From positions 1 to 64,000 of the forward strand of contig NZ_CBCRXM010000006.1 of the NCBI RefSeq assembly GCF_965137005.1: a DNA stretch of 64,000 nucleotides, in the 5' to 3' direction. Numbering within the stretch: position 1 is the first letter of the stretch; each line of letters begins with the position of its first letter. Made by a program: the position numbers and the translations under genes. The stretch comes from Sphingomonas_O antarctica (GTDB lineage: Bacteria; Pseudomonadota; Alphaproteobacteria; Sphingomonadales; Sphingomonadaceae). The notes below the pieces were generated by a model that worked only from the letters and a program-made list of their open reading frames with translations, ran no database searches and was not told the origin of the DNA. Below are positions 1 through 8,314 of this stretch, piece by piece.

Positions 1-716
1 GGCGGGGGAGGCGGCGGCGGAGGTGCAGCCGGCTCACCGAAGTTGTAGATGAAGCTGCCCAGGATCGAGTGCGACCGGAAGCGCGTACGCCACGGCTGAC
101 CCAACGCGCCGACGAGGTCGACACGGCTGGCGTTGAAGAAGCGATACTTCAAACCAACGTCGATGTGGTCGGTCAGCGGCGCACGAATGCCCGCAATACC
201 CTGCCAAGCAAAGACAGTGTCCGAATCATCGAGGAAGTTGCCCGACGGGCTGATCGAATAGTTGTTGTACTTGACGCGCGCCACACCGGCGCCGCCGCCG
301 ACGAAGCCCGACAGGCTGTCGTCGTCACCGAAGTCGAACATGCCGTTGATCATGAAGCTCAACGCCGAAGTCTGACCAGCAGCGCCATTGTATTGGCCAG
401 CCGGTACTGAACCCTGCGCAGCCGTGCCGCGGAAGGTCGTCAGCAGGCTGTTATAGCTCTTCACCTGAGACTGCTTGTAAGCCACTTCAGCTTCGGCACG
501 GAACGGACCGAAGTCGTATCCGATGATGCCATCGACGTCGTAGCCGACTTTCTGCTTGGCGGTCGACGCATTGACCGTCGTACCGATATTAAAACGAACG
601 TCCTCGACGATCATCGCGCCACCTTCGGCACCGATGTACCATGCCTTGTCACGCGCCAGCGCGGACGAAGCCATGGCGGTGGAGGCGAGCGCGATTGCGA
701 CTGCCAGCTTCCGCAT
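1..716 (-). CDS. OmpA-family outer membrane protein, C-terminus beyond window
   Basis: The gene reads leftward and runs off the window edge, so only about 238 N-terminal residues are visible. They begin with a clear signal peptide (MRKLAVAIALASTAMASSALA, then RDKAWYIGAEGG). Alternating aromatic and small residues follow, with GYDFGPFRAEAEVAYK, FVGGGAGVARVKY, GIRAPLTDHIDVGLKYRFF and SILGSFIYNFGEP, as in an eight-stranded beta barrel. The visible part ends in a run of prolines after GEPAAP, the usual hinge before the peptidoglycan-binding OmpA C-terminal domain. The role would be a structural outer-membrane protein tying the envelope to murein. The start is supported by AAGGGG seven bases upstream. 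The OmpA C-terminal domain is inferred, not seen. Confidence 0.85.
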   Translation of the reverse strand, partial: MRKLAVAIALASTAMASSALARDKAWYIGAEGGAMIVEDVRFNIGTTVNASTAKQKVGYDVDGIIGYDFGPFRAEAEVAYKQSQVKSYNSLLTTFRGTAAQGSVPAGQYNGAAGQTSALSFMINGMFDFGDDDSLSGFVGGGAGVARVKYNNYSISPSGNFLDDSDTVFAWQGIAGIRAPLTDHIDVGLKYRFFNASRVDLVGALGQPWRTRFRSHSILGSFIYNFGEPAAPPPPPPP

Positions 717-899
717 TGAAATCCCCTTTCTCATTTGTTCCTGATGGAACAGCGACAACTCACTAACTCTGCCTTGGATGCGGTGCAAGCAGCAGTTTGA
801 CGAACGGTGTTGCCCAAACGCCTCACTACTGTTGCCTTGCTCGATCCTCGACAAGTTGCCGCCGAAACGCTCGGTTTGAAGAAAGGTTCCGTGCGATAT

Positions 900-1337
900 T
901 TAACTCGCCAATAATCCATGGTTGCGCAGCGCCATCAGGATTGCGGTGATCGCCATTCTAGCCTCAACGTCGATTATGGAACCGCCACTCGGAACCGCGA
1001 CAGAAGTGCTGCTGTACCAGCCCGCCGCGCTTTTGCGAACGACGAACGAACCGTCTCGACGCCACGCTGCCATGCCTTCAAAAGATTCGATGAAGCGCCA
1101 TCCGCCCTCCGTCCATGCGGCGATCGAGTCGTCACGGCCGGCAAACGCGCCAGTGCCGCCGGCGGCGACCAACCAGCTCTGTCCCACGACGGGCGAAGGC
1201 GGCGGCGTCGCCAGTTCGCCCTCCACTACCGGCTGCATCGCTATATCGATTGCCGTCAGAGCCTCGTTGACCGTTATTTCTTTTGCTGCCTGCGCCACCG
1301 CCAGCAGCGGCAGGTCAAATCGTGCCGTGGTTTCCAT
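900..1337 (-). CDS. DUF2793 domain protein (GTA-associated)
   Basis: A 145-residue protein with a DUF2793-type pattern: an N-terminal segment RFDLPLLAVAQAAKEITVNEAL followed by GQSWLVAAGGTGAFAG and a tryptophan-rich stretch (IAAWTEGGWRFIESFEGMAAW). DUF2793 proteins are known from phage tails and from the 3' end of sphingomonad gene transfer agent clusters, next to the gp15 tail protein. That is the arrangement here, since the next gene upstream carries a gp15 C-terminus. The rest of the GTA cluster is missing, so this is probably a stranded remnant that may have no particle to join. Family assignment is by recognition of the sequence pattern; function is unknown. Confidence 0.8.
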   Translation of the reverse strand: METTARFDLPLLAVAQAAKEITVNEALTAIDIAMQPVVEGELATPPPSPVVGQSWLVAAGGTGAFAGRDDSIAAWTEGGWRFIESFEGMAAWRRDGSFVVRKSAAGWYSSTSVAVPSGGSIIDVEARMAITAILMALRNHGLLAS

Positions 1338-1348
1338 CTCGACCCTCC

Positions 1349-2134
1349 TTAAATCTCGACTGTGATCGTCGTCGCTTCGGACAGCCCCGCGCGACCGATT
1401 TGCTGGACGCTGACTGTGACGATCGCGCCCGCTGGCGCGAAGTCACCCGGGAGCAGCCATTCGGGCGCGTTGACTTCGGCACTCAATTCCGCGCCGCCGC
1501 CGCTTGCCATCAAGCGATAGGCTTCTTGCTCCTCAGCAATCGGGACCTCGACACCATCGCGCCAGGCGAAGCCGTCGCGACTGCGGCGGATCCACGTCAC
1601 CCGGAACCCTTCGTCCACACGCTCGGCGCTCAATTTTACCGGTGATAGCGGCAGTAACGCCCGGCCAGCCGTCGCAAGCGCCGCAACAATTGGCAGCGCG
1701 TCGCCGACGCCTTGTGCGTCGATCACGGCGCCAGTCATTGCATCCTCAACCGCAAGAATGCGCATTGTCGCCGGTTCGATCAGGGCAAAACTTTCGCCAG
1801 CTTCATGCCCTGTAATGGTCGCCTCCGTGCCGCACCGCCCGCGGTACAGTTCACTCAGTCGCCACATGGCCCCGCCCAAGGGTTGTGCATGCCCGTACTG
1901 GATTGCCTCCCCGCCCAGCATCGCCAGATTCGCGCCACCCGCCAGTGCGGTCGCATCGGCATCCGCAAGCACCACCAGTCGCACCGCCCGCTGCACCACC
2001 GGGTTCGCCAGATAGCCGGACCGCACCGCGTCCTCATAAGTCCAGGGGCGCTCCGACTGAGCGATCGACCATCCACGCGCCAACACCGGACGTGCATCGG
2101 CACGCCCGGCAGATTTCCTGCCGAACCAATTCAT
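1349..2134 (-). CDS. Chimeric GTA remnant: portal N-terminus fused to gp15 tail protein C-terminus
   Basis: A 261-residue protein built from two unrelated gene transfer agent proteins. Residues 1–54 (MNWFGRKSAGRADARPVLAR ... YLANPVVQRAVRLV) match the beginning of the GTA/phage portal protein (gp3). From about residue 57 on (ANLAMLGGEAIQYGHAQPLG, WRLSELYRGRCGTEA, ESFALIEPATM, VTWIRRSRDGFAW) it matches the C-terminal part of the gp15 tail protein of the same cluster. The join, near base 1970, is in frame. In intact clusters some ten genes lie between these two, so a single deletion probably removed the capsid, protease and tail genes. The start codon follows GAGGAA at seven bases; a TTG five codons upstream is less likely. 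The product is unlikely to assemble anything. Confidence 0.8.
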   Translation of the reverse strand: MNWFGRKSAGRADARPVLARGWSIAQSERPWTYEDAVRSGYLANPVVQRAVRLVVLADADATALAGGANLAMLGGEAIQYGHAQPLGGAMWRLSELYRGRCGTEATITGHEAGESFALIEPATMRILAVEDAMTGAVIDAQGVGDALPIVAALATAGRALLPLSPVKLSAERVDEGFRVTWIRRSRDGFAWRDGVEVPIAEEQEAYRLMASGGGAELSAEVNAPEWLLPGDFAPAGAIVTVSVQQIGRAGLSEATTITVEI

Positions 2135-2263
2135 GTCGCTGTTCCTCAATCGTGCGGGCCGCTCCCGGCCAGCGCGTCGGACCGATCAGCCCGACTCACA
2201 ATTCTTCATCGTTCCTGTTTGGTACTCAAACAGCGTCACGATGTCAAGGAAATAAACGAGCCT

Positions 2264-2386
2264 CTAGGATTTATGGCCGACATCATTCTTTTGCGGCGGC
2301 GGTGGCATATCGCGCACCTTATCCTTCCGCCGCCGCAAATTCTCGCGCAACGCCTTGGCGAGTGCTTCGGGATCGGGTTTGGCCAT
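2264..2386 (-). CDS. Small conserved hypothetical protein, 40 aa
   Basis: A 40-residue basic, probably helical protein (MAKPDPEALAKALRENLRRR, then KDKVRDMPPPP). Small proteins beginning [M][AS]KPDPEALAKAL are familiar in sphingomonads, and the function is not known. The ATG is preceded by AAGGT at a good distance. A longer reading frame reaching to 2521 would run through tRNA-Thr on the other strand, so the short start is preferred. It lies just upstream of the GTA remnant in the same orientation, with 129 bases between them. Confidence 0.6.
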   Translation of the reverse strand: MAKPDPEALAKALRENLRRRKDKVRDMPPPPQKNDVGHKS

Positions 2387-2464
2387 GCGCTTACCTTGAC
2401 GTGGACGCGCGCGTTCGCCAAGGGGGCCGCCGTCGCCCACGCCGAACCGGCGTTTCGCGCGAGT

Positions 2465-2539
<75 letters not shown>

Positions 2540-2540
2540 C

Positions 2541-2592
2541 GCGTGTCGCGGGTGCGAAATGGCCAAAGCCATTTCGACCTCGCGATACACGC
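2541..2592 (+). other. Long hairpin directly downstream of tRNA-Thr
   Basis: The arms GCGTGT..CGCG.GGT.CGAAATGGC and GCCATTTCG.ACC.CGCG..ACACGC pair around a CAAA loop, giving about 21 base pairs with small bulges. It starts two bases after the tRNA CCA. No T tract follows, so it is not a classical intrinsic terminator. It could stop exonuclease trimming, guide tRNA 3' processing, or be a stray palindromic repeat. A second short hairpin (TCGGCG–GGAC–CGCCGA) follows near 2602–2617. Confidence 0.6.
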
Positions 2593-2660
2593 CATCGGCT
2601 TGCTCGGCGGGACCGCCGAATTCACTTTGGGGCGACACCCGCCGCGACGTTCCCTCCCAT

Positions 2661-3011
2661 CTAAAACGACGCGCCATCCACCCGCTTCACCACCAGCGCA
2701 TCCAGGTCCACTGACGGCACCGCACGCAGATTGACCGCCCGCACGTCGGCCCCGTCCTTGCCCTGGCCTTCCGCAAACGGCTGCACCCCGCACGTGCGGC
2801 AGAAGCGGTGGCGCAATTTGTGTTTGTTGAACGTGTAAGTCGTCAGCGCATCCTCGCCCGCGGTCAGCGCGAAATCGCTCGCCGGCACGAACGTCAGCAA
2901 AAACCCCTTGCGGCGGCAATGCGAGCAGTTGCAGCTCATCGCCTCCAACGGGGCATCCCCCGCCACCTCGAACGTCACTGCGCCGCAATGACAGCTTCCC
3001 TGATAGGCCAT
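2661..3011 (-). CDS. GFA family protein (CENP-V/GFA zinc fold)
   Basis: A 116-residue protein of the glutathione-dependent formaldehyde-activating (GFA, Mss4-like) fold. The zinc-binding cysteines are all visible: CHCGAV near residues 7–9, CNCSHC near 27–32 and CRTCGV near 71–74. The length is normal for single-domain members. Few members have a proven reaction; binding of glutathione or S-hydroxymethylglutathione is the family hypothesis. The ATG at MAYQGSCHCG is chosen because GGAG lies eight bases upstream; the reading frame extends ten codons further without a good site. It is divergent from the flavoprotein gene that follows, with 118 bases between the two starts. Confidence 0.88.
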   Translation of the reverse strand: MAYQGSCHCGAVTFEVAGDAPLEAMSCNCSHCRRKGFLLTFVPASDFALTAGEDALTTYTFNKHKLRHRFCRTCGVQPFAEGQGKDGADVRAVNLRAVPSVDLDALVVKRVDGASF

Positions 3012-3129
3012 GGCACAATCTCCTTTTCGATCAGGTGACAATCATAACGCCGTCCTGCGTTTTCGCACCATTGCGAAATGCCTCGGCCGAGCCGATGTTT
3101 GCTGCCAACAAAGCGGGACACTCACCAAC

Positions 3130-4746
3130 ATGGAAACCATCGGCCGCGATCTTGCTGAAATGCAGCGCGTTCCGCTGACCGAGGCGCACGTTGCCGCGCT
3201 GCGCAAGGTCGGCACGGTCAAACATTATCCCGTCGGCACGATGCTCGCCACGCCGGGCGATCCCGCCGACCGCTTCGTCTATGTCGAGGCGGGAGAGATC
3301 GAGGTGGTCAACCCGTTCACCGACGAACGCCATTTGCCCTCCACGCTCGGCCCGACGCAGTTCATGGGCGAAATCTCGTTCCTCAATGGCGGCAGTTGGT
3401 CGATGCCGATGCGTGCCGCGAGCGACGTCAGCACGCTCGAAGTGCCGCGCGTCGACATGCTGCGGCTGATGTCCGAAATCCCCGAAATGTCGGACATCGT
3501 CATCACGGTGCTGGCGGCACGGCGGCGGCGGCAGCTCGACTCGCACGACGGCACTTTGGTCCTGCTCGGCGAAGATGACGACCGCGCCGTCCGCCGTATC
3601 GCCGAATTCGCCAGCCGCAACCGCCTGCCTTACCGCTCATACGCACTCGGCAGCCCCGAAGCCGCCGAGGTCGCCACCAGCTGCGCCGTCTCGCCCGACA
3701 AGCCCGCGGTCATTTTCGGCCGCGATGTCGTCGTCGACGATCCGACCCCGGCCAAAGTCGCGCGGCTGCTCGGCCTCAGCCAGGATCTGTGCGAGGATGA
3801 GGCCTATGACGTCCTGATCGTCGGCGGCGGCCCCGCTGGTGTCGCCGCCGGCGTCTATGCCGGTGCCGAAGGGCTGTGTGCGCTGGTCATCGAGGACACC
3901 GCGATCGGCGGCCAGGCGGGCACGTCCAGCCGCATCGAAAATTACATGGGCTTCCCGACCGGCATATCGGGCGCCGACCTCGTCTGGCGCGGCGAGGTTC
4001 AGGCGATGAAATTCGGCACCCGCTTCACGATGCCGCGCAAGGTCGCCCGGCTGGAACAGCTCGAGGACAAAACCTTCTGCGCGACTTTCGATGATGATCA
4101 ACGTGTGCGCGGCCGCGCCGTGGTCGTCGCCACCGGGGTTCAGTATCGCCGCCTGCCCATCGCGCGGCTCGAAGCCCTCGAAGGCGCCGGCGTCTATTAC
4201 GCCGCGACTGAAAACGAAGCGCGCTATTGCAAGAATTCAGAAGTGATCATCATCGGTGGCGGCAATTCGGCAGGCCAGGCGGCGATGTTCCTCAGCCGCG
4301 CCGCGACCCACGTGCGCCTGCTGGTGCGCGGGTCGTCGCTCGCCGCGTCGATGTCGAGCTACCTGTCCAGCCGGCTTGAGGCCGACCCCGCCATCACCAT
4401 CGAATATGGCGCGGAGGTTTCCGCGCTCCACGGCGACGACAAGCTTGATGGCGTGACGATCCGCACCATCGCCGACGGCTCCGAACGGCTCGTCCCGACC
4501 TGCGCGCTGTTCATCATGGTCGGTGCCGCGCCCAACACCGGCTGGCTGTCGGGCTTGGTCCAGCTCGACCAGAACGGCTTCGTCCGCACCGGTCGTGACG
4601 TCGGCGGCACCTCCCAATATGCCACCTCCCACCCCGGCATCTTCGCAGTCGGGGACGTCCGCGCTAACTCGGTCAAGCGCGTCGCGTCAGGCGTCGGCGA
4701 GGGCTCCGTCGTGATTTCGAAAGTGTGGGATTACGTCCGGGGCTGA
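3130..4746 (+). CDS. Cyclic nucleotide-binding domain/thioredoxin reductase-like flavoprotein
   Basis: A 538-residue fusion of three parts. Residues about 15–135 form a cyclic nucleotide-binding (CRP-type) domain with FVYVEAGEIEVV and FMGEISFLNGG. Residues about 140–215 look like a thioredoxin-fold segment without cysteines (GTLVLLGEDD, KPAVIFGRDVVVDDP). The rest is a class II flavoprotein: FAD motif GGGPAG at 232–237, GGQAGTSSRIENYMGFP, the NAD(P)H-binding GGGNSAGQAA, and FAVGDVR near the end. The CxxC redox pair of thioredoxin reductase is absent; the equivalent region reads YYAATENEARYC. It therefore probably passes electrons to something other than thioredoxin, with activity gated by a bound ligand. 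Such fusions occur widely in proteobacteria and actinobacteria with little biochemistry. Confidence 0.85.
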   Translation: METIGRDLAEMQRVPLTEAHVAALRKVGTVKHYPVGTMLATPGDPADRFVYVEAGEIEVVNPFTDERHLPSTLGPTQFMGEISFLNGGSWSMPMRAASDVSTLEVPRVDMLRLMSEIPEMSDIVITVLAARRRRQLDSHDGTLVLLGEDDDRAVRRIAEFASRNRLPYRSYALGSPEAAEVATSCAVSPDKPAVIFGRDVVVDDPTPAKVARLLGLSQDLCEDEAYDVLIVGGGPAGVAAGVYAGAEGLCALVIEDTAIGGQAGTSSRIENYMGFPTGISGADLVWRGEVQAMKFGTRFTMPRKVARLEQLEDKTFCATFDDDQRVRGRAVVVATGVQYRRLPIARLEALEGAGVYYAATENEARYCKNSEVIIIGGGNSAGQAAMFLSRAATHVRLLVRGSSLAASMSSYLSSRLEADPAITIEYGAEVSALHGDDKLDGVTIRTIADGSERLVPTCALFIMVGAAPNTGWLSGLVQLDQNGFVRTGRDVGGTSQYATSHPGIFAVGDVRANSVKRVASGVGEGSVVISKVWDYVRG

Positions 4747-4807
4747 AGCGGCACGCCGATAGTGTCAGCTCGGTCGAGACCGCGAACGCCGTCCCGCCAA
4801 CCTCGAA

Positions 4808-6256
4808 TCACTTCGCGTCCTTTTCCATTTCATCCATCAAATCCTGCAGCGCTTTCGAGTTGGTGAGCTGATCGAGTTTGCGCTTGGTCGCAGCACCCGG
4901 GGCATCGCGAACGGTTTGTGCAGCGCCGACACCCGCGTCGATCACGCCCGCGACGTCCTTGCCGCTGCTGCCAACATCATATTCCAGCATCGTCGGCTCG
5001 CCCATCGGGCCGAATTCCGCGCCAACGGTCCGCCCGCCGAAAATGCTGGCACCGGTGCGCATCGTGTACAGCCGGGACAGTTGCGGCAGTTTGACGTCGA
5101 TCGAATCCGAAGCGTCGTTCCCTTCGGCCCAATTTTCATCTGCGGGGCAGACGGCCGCGCATTTGGCCGGGTTCGGCCATACCGAAACGGTGGCGGGCAC
5201 GGGGCGCAAATAGACCAGATCGCGCGTGGGCAGCGGCTCGACGCTGCTCGATTCGGCGCACCCGGCCATCCCCGGAGCGTCGGCTTTGCACCCGAACCAT
5301 GCTTGAAATTGCGCATTGGGTACGACGCTAACTTGATAACCATATAGTCCCGGAACTTTTCGGTCGTGGCGGCGGAGCAGGTCTTCAACTGACTGGTCGG
5401 CTTCTGTGTTGGCGTACGTCTCTGCCTTCACTTCCGTCTTAGCCAGCTTCGCCTGAAACCACCGGGCAATCTTCGGCGGGTCCATCTGACCAGTGAGATT
5501 TGTTATGACGCCATGGGCGTTCACAGCCGGAGTCAATCCGCCCTTCACAGTCGCTTTGACGGATAATCCCGCCTCCGCCTCGTCGACCTGCTTGCGGCGA
5601 AGCGTCAGCAACTCCTGGGTCGCCGCCGAAGTGTCACCGCCCATGACGAGCGTTTCCAGCTTGGCAACGTCCTCGCGCTGCTCCTTGAGCGTAGCAAGGG
5701 CCTCGATGACATCCGGCAAACATTCGAGGTACCACCGCTTTGCGAAATAATGCTTCGGCGGGACCGACTTGGCTCCGCGGTACTGGGCAGCGCGCCTTCC
5801 ACTACCAACAGCAGCCGCTGCAACACCTGCGCCGGCCACCGGGTTAGCAGCCATCGCCACCGCCGCGGCCCCCGCCTTGATCAGCGAGACCAGCAAGGGT
5901 CCGCCCTGCCCGGTCGTCTTGCCGTTGAAGTCCTTCAGATACCAATCGTCGGCGAAATGGGCCTTGGTCTCGCGATCGACGAGGAATCCAGACTCGGTAT
6001 TGAAATGGACCAGCCGCCCCGGCGTCGATTTACCCGCGATGAGCACGGCATAGTGGAAACCCGGCCCCGGCAGCGTCGTACCTTTGGGCATTGCAGCCTG
6101 TGTTTCGGCGGACGGCGGGCAACGCGTGATTCGCTGCGTCACCCCGGCGGTGATCTTCGCCGCGGGAATCACATAATCGATGACCGTCGGTTCCCGCGCG
6201 GTCGCGGGACTCGCGACGACACACAGATAGCCCATCGCCCAAGTTGATTTCCGCAT
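4808..6256 (-). CDS. Large secreted protein of unknown function
   Basis: I do not recognise this protein (482 residues from the chosen start). MRKSTWAMGYLCVVASPATA reads as a signal peptide, so it is probably periplasmic or secreted. Visible landmarks are a glycine/alanine-rich, possibly membrane-associated stretch (LIKAGAAAVAMAANPVAGAG) near residue 130, a charged coiled-coil-like segment (ALATLKEQREDVAKLETL ... LRRKQVDEAEAG), and paired cysteines in the second half (FGCKADAPGMAGC, AKCAAVCP) that could form disulfides. The C-terminus is acidic and helical (LQDLMDEMEKDAK). An in-frame ATG four codons upstream has a Shine-Dalgarno only three bases away. The region just upstream forms a hairpin over GGAGG. 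It stands alone, with no clear partner. Confidence 0.7.
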   Translation of the reverse strand: MRKSTWAMGYLCVVASPATAREPTVIDYVIPAAKITAGVTQRITRCPPSAETQAAMPKGTTLPGPGFHYAVLIAGKSTPGRLVHFNTESGFLVDRETKAHFADDWYLKDFNGKTTGQGGPLLVSLIKAGAAAVAMAANPVAGAGVAAAAVGSGRRAAQYRGAKSVPPKHYFAKRWYLECLPDVIEALATLKEQREDVAKLETLVMGGDTSAATQELLTLRRKQVDEAEAGLSVKATVKGGLTPAVNAHGVITNLTGQMDPPKIARWFQAKLAKTEVKAETYANTEADQSVEDLLRRHDRKVPGLYGYQVSVVPNAQFQAWFGCKADAPGMAGCAESSSVEPLPTRDLVYLRPVPATVSVWPNPAKCAAVCPADENWAEGNDASDSIDVKLPQLSRLYTMRTGASIFGGRTVGAEFGPMGEPTMLEYDVGSSGKDVAGVIDAGVGAAQTVRDAPGAATKRKLDQLTNSKALQDLMDEMEKDAK

Positions 6257-6273
6257 AGCACCCCCCATTCACC

Positions 6274-6293
6274 TCCGGCACGACTGTGCCGGA
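6274..6293 (-). promoter_or_regulatory. Hairpin covering the ribosome binding site of the secreted orphan
   Basis: On the minus strand TCCGGCAC–AGTC–GTGCCGGA is a perfect 8-bp stem with a four-base loop. The 3' arm runs directly into GGAGG, the likely Shine-Dalgarno of the gene starting at 6256/6268, so folding would partly hide the ribosome site. It could be a translational control element; regulation is inferred only. Confidence 0.45.
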
Positions 6294-6420
6294 AGCCCCG
6301 ACTCGACATACGAGCCGACCTATTCGTGCCATAATGGGACGTTCACGCAATAGAGGGTTGGTCCGACTTGGTGCAATAGCCGACCAACGATCCAGCCAAC
6401 CACACGACGAAAAAACGGTT

Positions 6421-7545
6421 TTAAGCAGCCTCGCCCATCGCCACGCTCGTCCCGGCCTCGATCTCCGCCGCCTTGGCTTCGACCAATCGCACGACATGGT
6501 CGATCATGCCCTCGTCGGCGATGACATGGTCGCTGATGCCGCTGAGGAAGATGGCGTGGCGCCCATTGCCGCCGCCGGTCAGCCCGATATCGGTCTCGCG
6601 CGCTTCGCCCGGCCCGTTGACCACGCAACCGAGCACGCTGAGCGACAGCGGCGTGCGGATATGCGACAGCCGCGCTTCGAGCTTCTCCACCGTGCGGATC
6701 ACGTCGAACCCTTGCCGCGCACAGCTCGGACAGCTGACCACGCGCACACCGCGATTGCGGATGCCCATCGCTTTCAGGATTTCGAACCCGACGCGGACTT
6801 CTTCCTCGGGCTCGGCGGACAGCGACACGCGCAACGTGTCGCCGATGCCGTACCAGAGCAGCGATCCGATCCCGATCGACGACTTGACCGTCCCGCCGAT
6901 CAACCCGCCCGCCTCGGTAATGCCCAGATGCAGCGGGCAATCCACGGCTTCCGCCAATTGCTGATAAGCGGCGACGGCCAGGAACAGGTCCGACGCTTTC
7001 ACCGCGACCTTATATTCGCGGAAATCATGGTCCTCGAGGAGCTTGATATGGTCCAGCGCGCTCTCGACCAGCGCCTCTGGACACGGCTCGCCATATTTCT
7101 CGAGCAGATCGCGCTCGAGGCTTCCGGCATTGACCCCGATACGAATCGCGCAGCCATTGGCCTTCGCCGCGCGCACCACTTCCGCCACGCGCTCCGACGA
7201 CCCGATATTACCCGGATTGATCCGCAAACACGCCGCGCCCGCATCGGCGGCTTCCAGCGCGCGTTTGTAATGGAAATGAATGTCGGCGACGATCGGCACG
7301 CGGCTCGCGCGCACGATCTGCTTCAGCGCAGCGGTCGATTCCACATCGGGGCACGACACGCGGATGATGTCCGCCCCGGCTTCTTCACAGCGGCGAATCT
7401 GATCGATGGTCGCCTTGGCGTCGCTGGTCGGGGTGTTGGTCATCGTCTGCACGGTGACGGGTGCGTCGCCGCCCACCGGCACATTGCCGACCATGATCTG
7501 ACGGGACTGACGACGCGCGATGTCGCGCCACGGACGGATGGACAT
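6421..7545 (-). CDS. ispG: 4-hydroxy-3-methylbut-2-en-1-yl diphosphate synthase (flavodoxin)
   Basis: IspG (GcpE) makes HMBPP from methylerythritol cyclodiphosphate in the sixth step of the MEP isoprenoid pathway, using a [4Fe-4S] cluster. The protein is 374 residues, typical of the bacterial two-domain form. The TIM-barrel half shows VQTMTNTPT, ADIHFHYKRA and CLRINPGNIG. The cluster ligands are visible as C272 and C275 (SCPSCAR) and C307 (LGCVVNGPGEA), with the conserved glutamate in GPGEA. The ATG at 7545 follows GGAG at five to six bases; a GTG two codons earlier is possible. It stands alone between the orphan and a divergent SDR gene. Confidence 0.97.
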   Translation of the reverse strand: MSIRPWRDIARRQSRQIMVGNVPVGGDAPVTVQTMTNTPTSDAKATIDQIRRCEEAGADIIRVSCPDVESTAALKQIVRASRVPIVADIHFHYKRALEAADAGAACLRINPGNIGSSERVAEVVRAAKANGCAIRIGVNAGSLERDLLEKYGEPCPEALVESALDHIKLLEDHDFREYKVAVKASDLFLAVAAYQQLAEAVDCPLHLGITEAGGLIGGTVKSSIGIGSLLWYGIGDTLRVSLSAEPEEEVRVGFEILKAMGIRNRGVRVVSCPSCARQGFDVIRTVEKLEARLSHIRTPLSLSVLGCVVNGPGEARETDIGLTGGGNGRHAIFLSGISDHVIADEGMIDHVVRLVEAKAAEIEAGTSVAMGEAA

Positions 7546-7606
7546 GAGCACTCCGGGAATTGCACCCTACATATAGAGCAACCCTCCTCCGAACGAAAGC
7601 GAACCC

Positions 7607-8266
7607 ATGAGCACAGTCCTCATTTCAGGTGCCAATCGCGGCATCGGCCTCGAATTCGCACGCCAATCCGCTGCCGACGGCTGGACCGTTATCGGCACCG
7701 CGCGGCATCCGGATCAGGCCGACGCGTTGCGTGCAACGGGGGCCGAAGTCCTTGCACTCGACATTGCCGACGCCGCCAGCATCGCCGCGCTGGCACAGGC
7801 GGTGGGCGACCGCCCGATCGACCTGCTCTTCGCCAATGCCGGGATTTACGGCGAGACCAACCTCGATCCCGGAGCCTGGCTCAACGTCCTTCGCACCAAT
7901 GCGATCGGCCCGACGCTGCTGGCCGAAGCGCTGCGGAAAAATGTCGCCCGCAGCGATCGGAAACGCATGGTCGCGGTCACCAGCGGCATGGGCAGCATCG
8001 CGGAAACCGGCGGCGCGCACATCCCCTATCGCACCTCCAAAGCCGCGCTGAATATGGCATGGAAGAACCTCGCCATCGAATACGCCAAGGACGGCATCAC
8101 CGTCGGCGTCATCAATCCCGGCTGGGTCCAGACCGACATGGGCGGCCCCGGCGCGGCGATCACGCCCACGCAAAGCGTCACCGGCATGCGCCGCGTCATT
8201 GCCGCGCTGACCCCCGCGGACACCGGCCGCTTTCTCAGCTGGGATGCCAAGGACATTGCATGGTAA
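7607..8266 (+). CDS. SDR family oxidoreductase (CsgA/C-factor-like)
   Basis: A 219-residue short-chain dehydrogenase. The NAD(P) motif GANRGIG is at residues 8–14, the structural NAG is in LLFANAGIYG, and the catalytic Y141 and K145 lie in YRTSK. The serine is probably in VAVTSGMGS near 126. The short length and the ending (TGRFLSWDAKDIAW) fit the small C-factor/carbonyl-reductase branch. The substrate cannot be told. The start is 61 bases from the divergent ispG start, so the two promoters must share a short region. Confidence 0.88.
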   Translation: MSTVLISGANRGIGLEFARQSAADGWTVIGTARHPDQADALRATGAEVLALDIADAASIAALAQAVGDRPIDLLFANAGIYGETNLDPGAWLNVLRTNAIGPTLLAEALRKNVARSDRKRMVAVTSGMGSIAETGGAHIPYRTSKAALNMAWKNLAIEYAKDGITVGVINPGWVQTDMGGPGAAITPTQSVTGMRRVIAALTPADTGRFLSWDAKDIAW

Positions 8267-8314
8267 GTTCACACCCCCGTTGCCGTCGCGGACTTAAGCC
8301 AGCATAATCGCACG

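Noticed and set aside
6286..8307. 673-codon open frame across ispG and the SDR gene
   Set aside because: Antisense to ispG and out of frame with the SDR; His/Arg/Asp-rich translation without a domain. A shadow of IspG.
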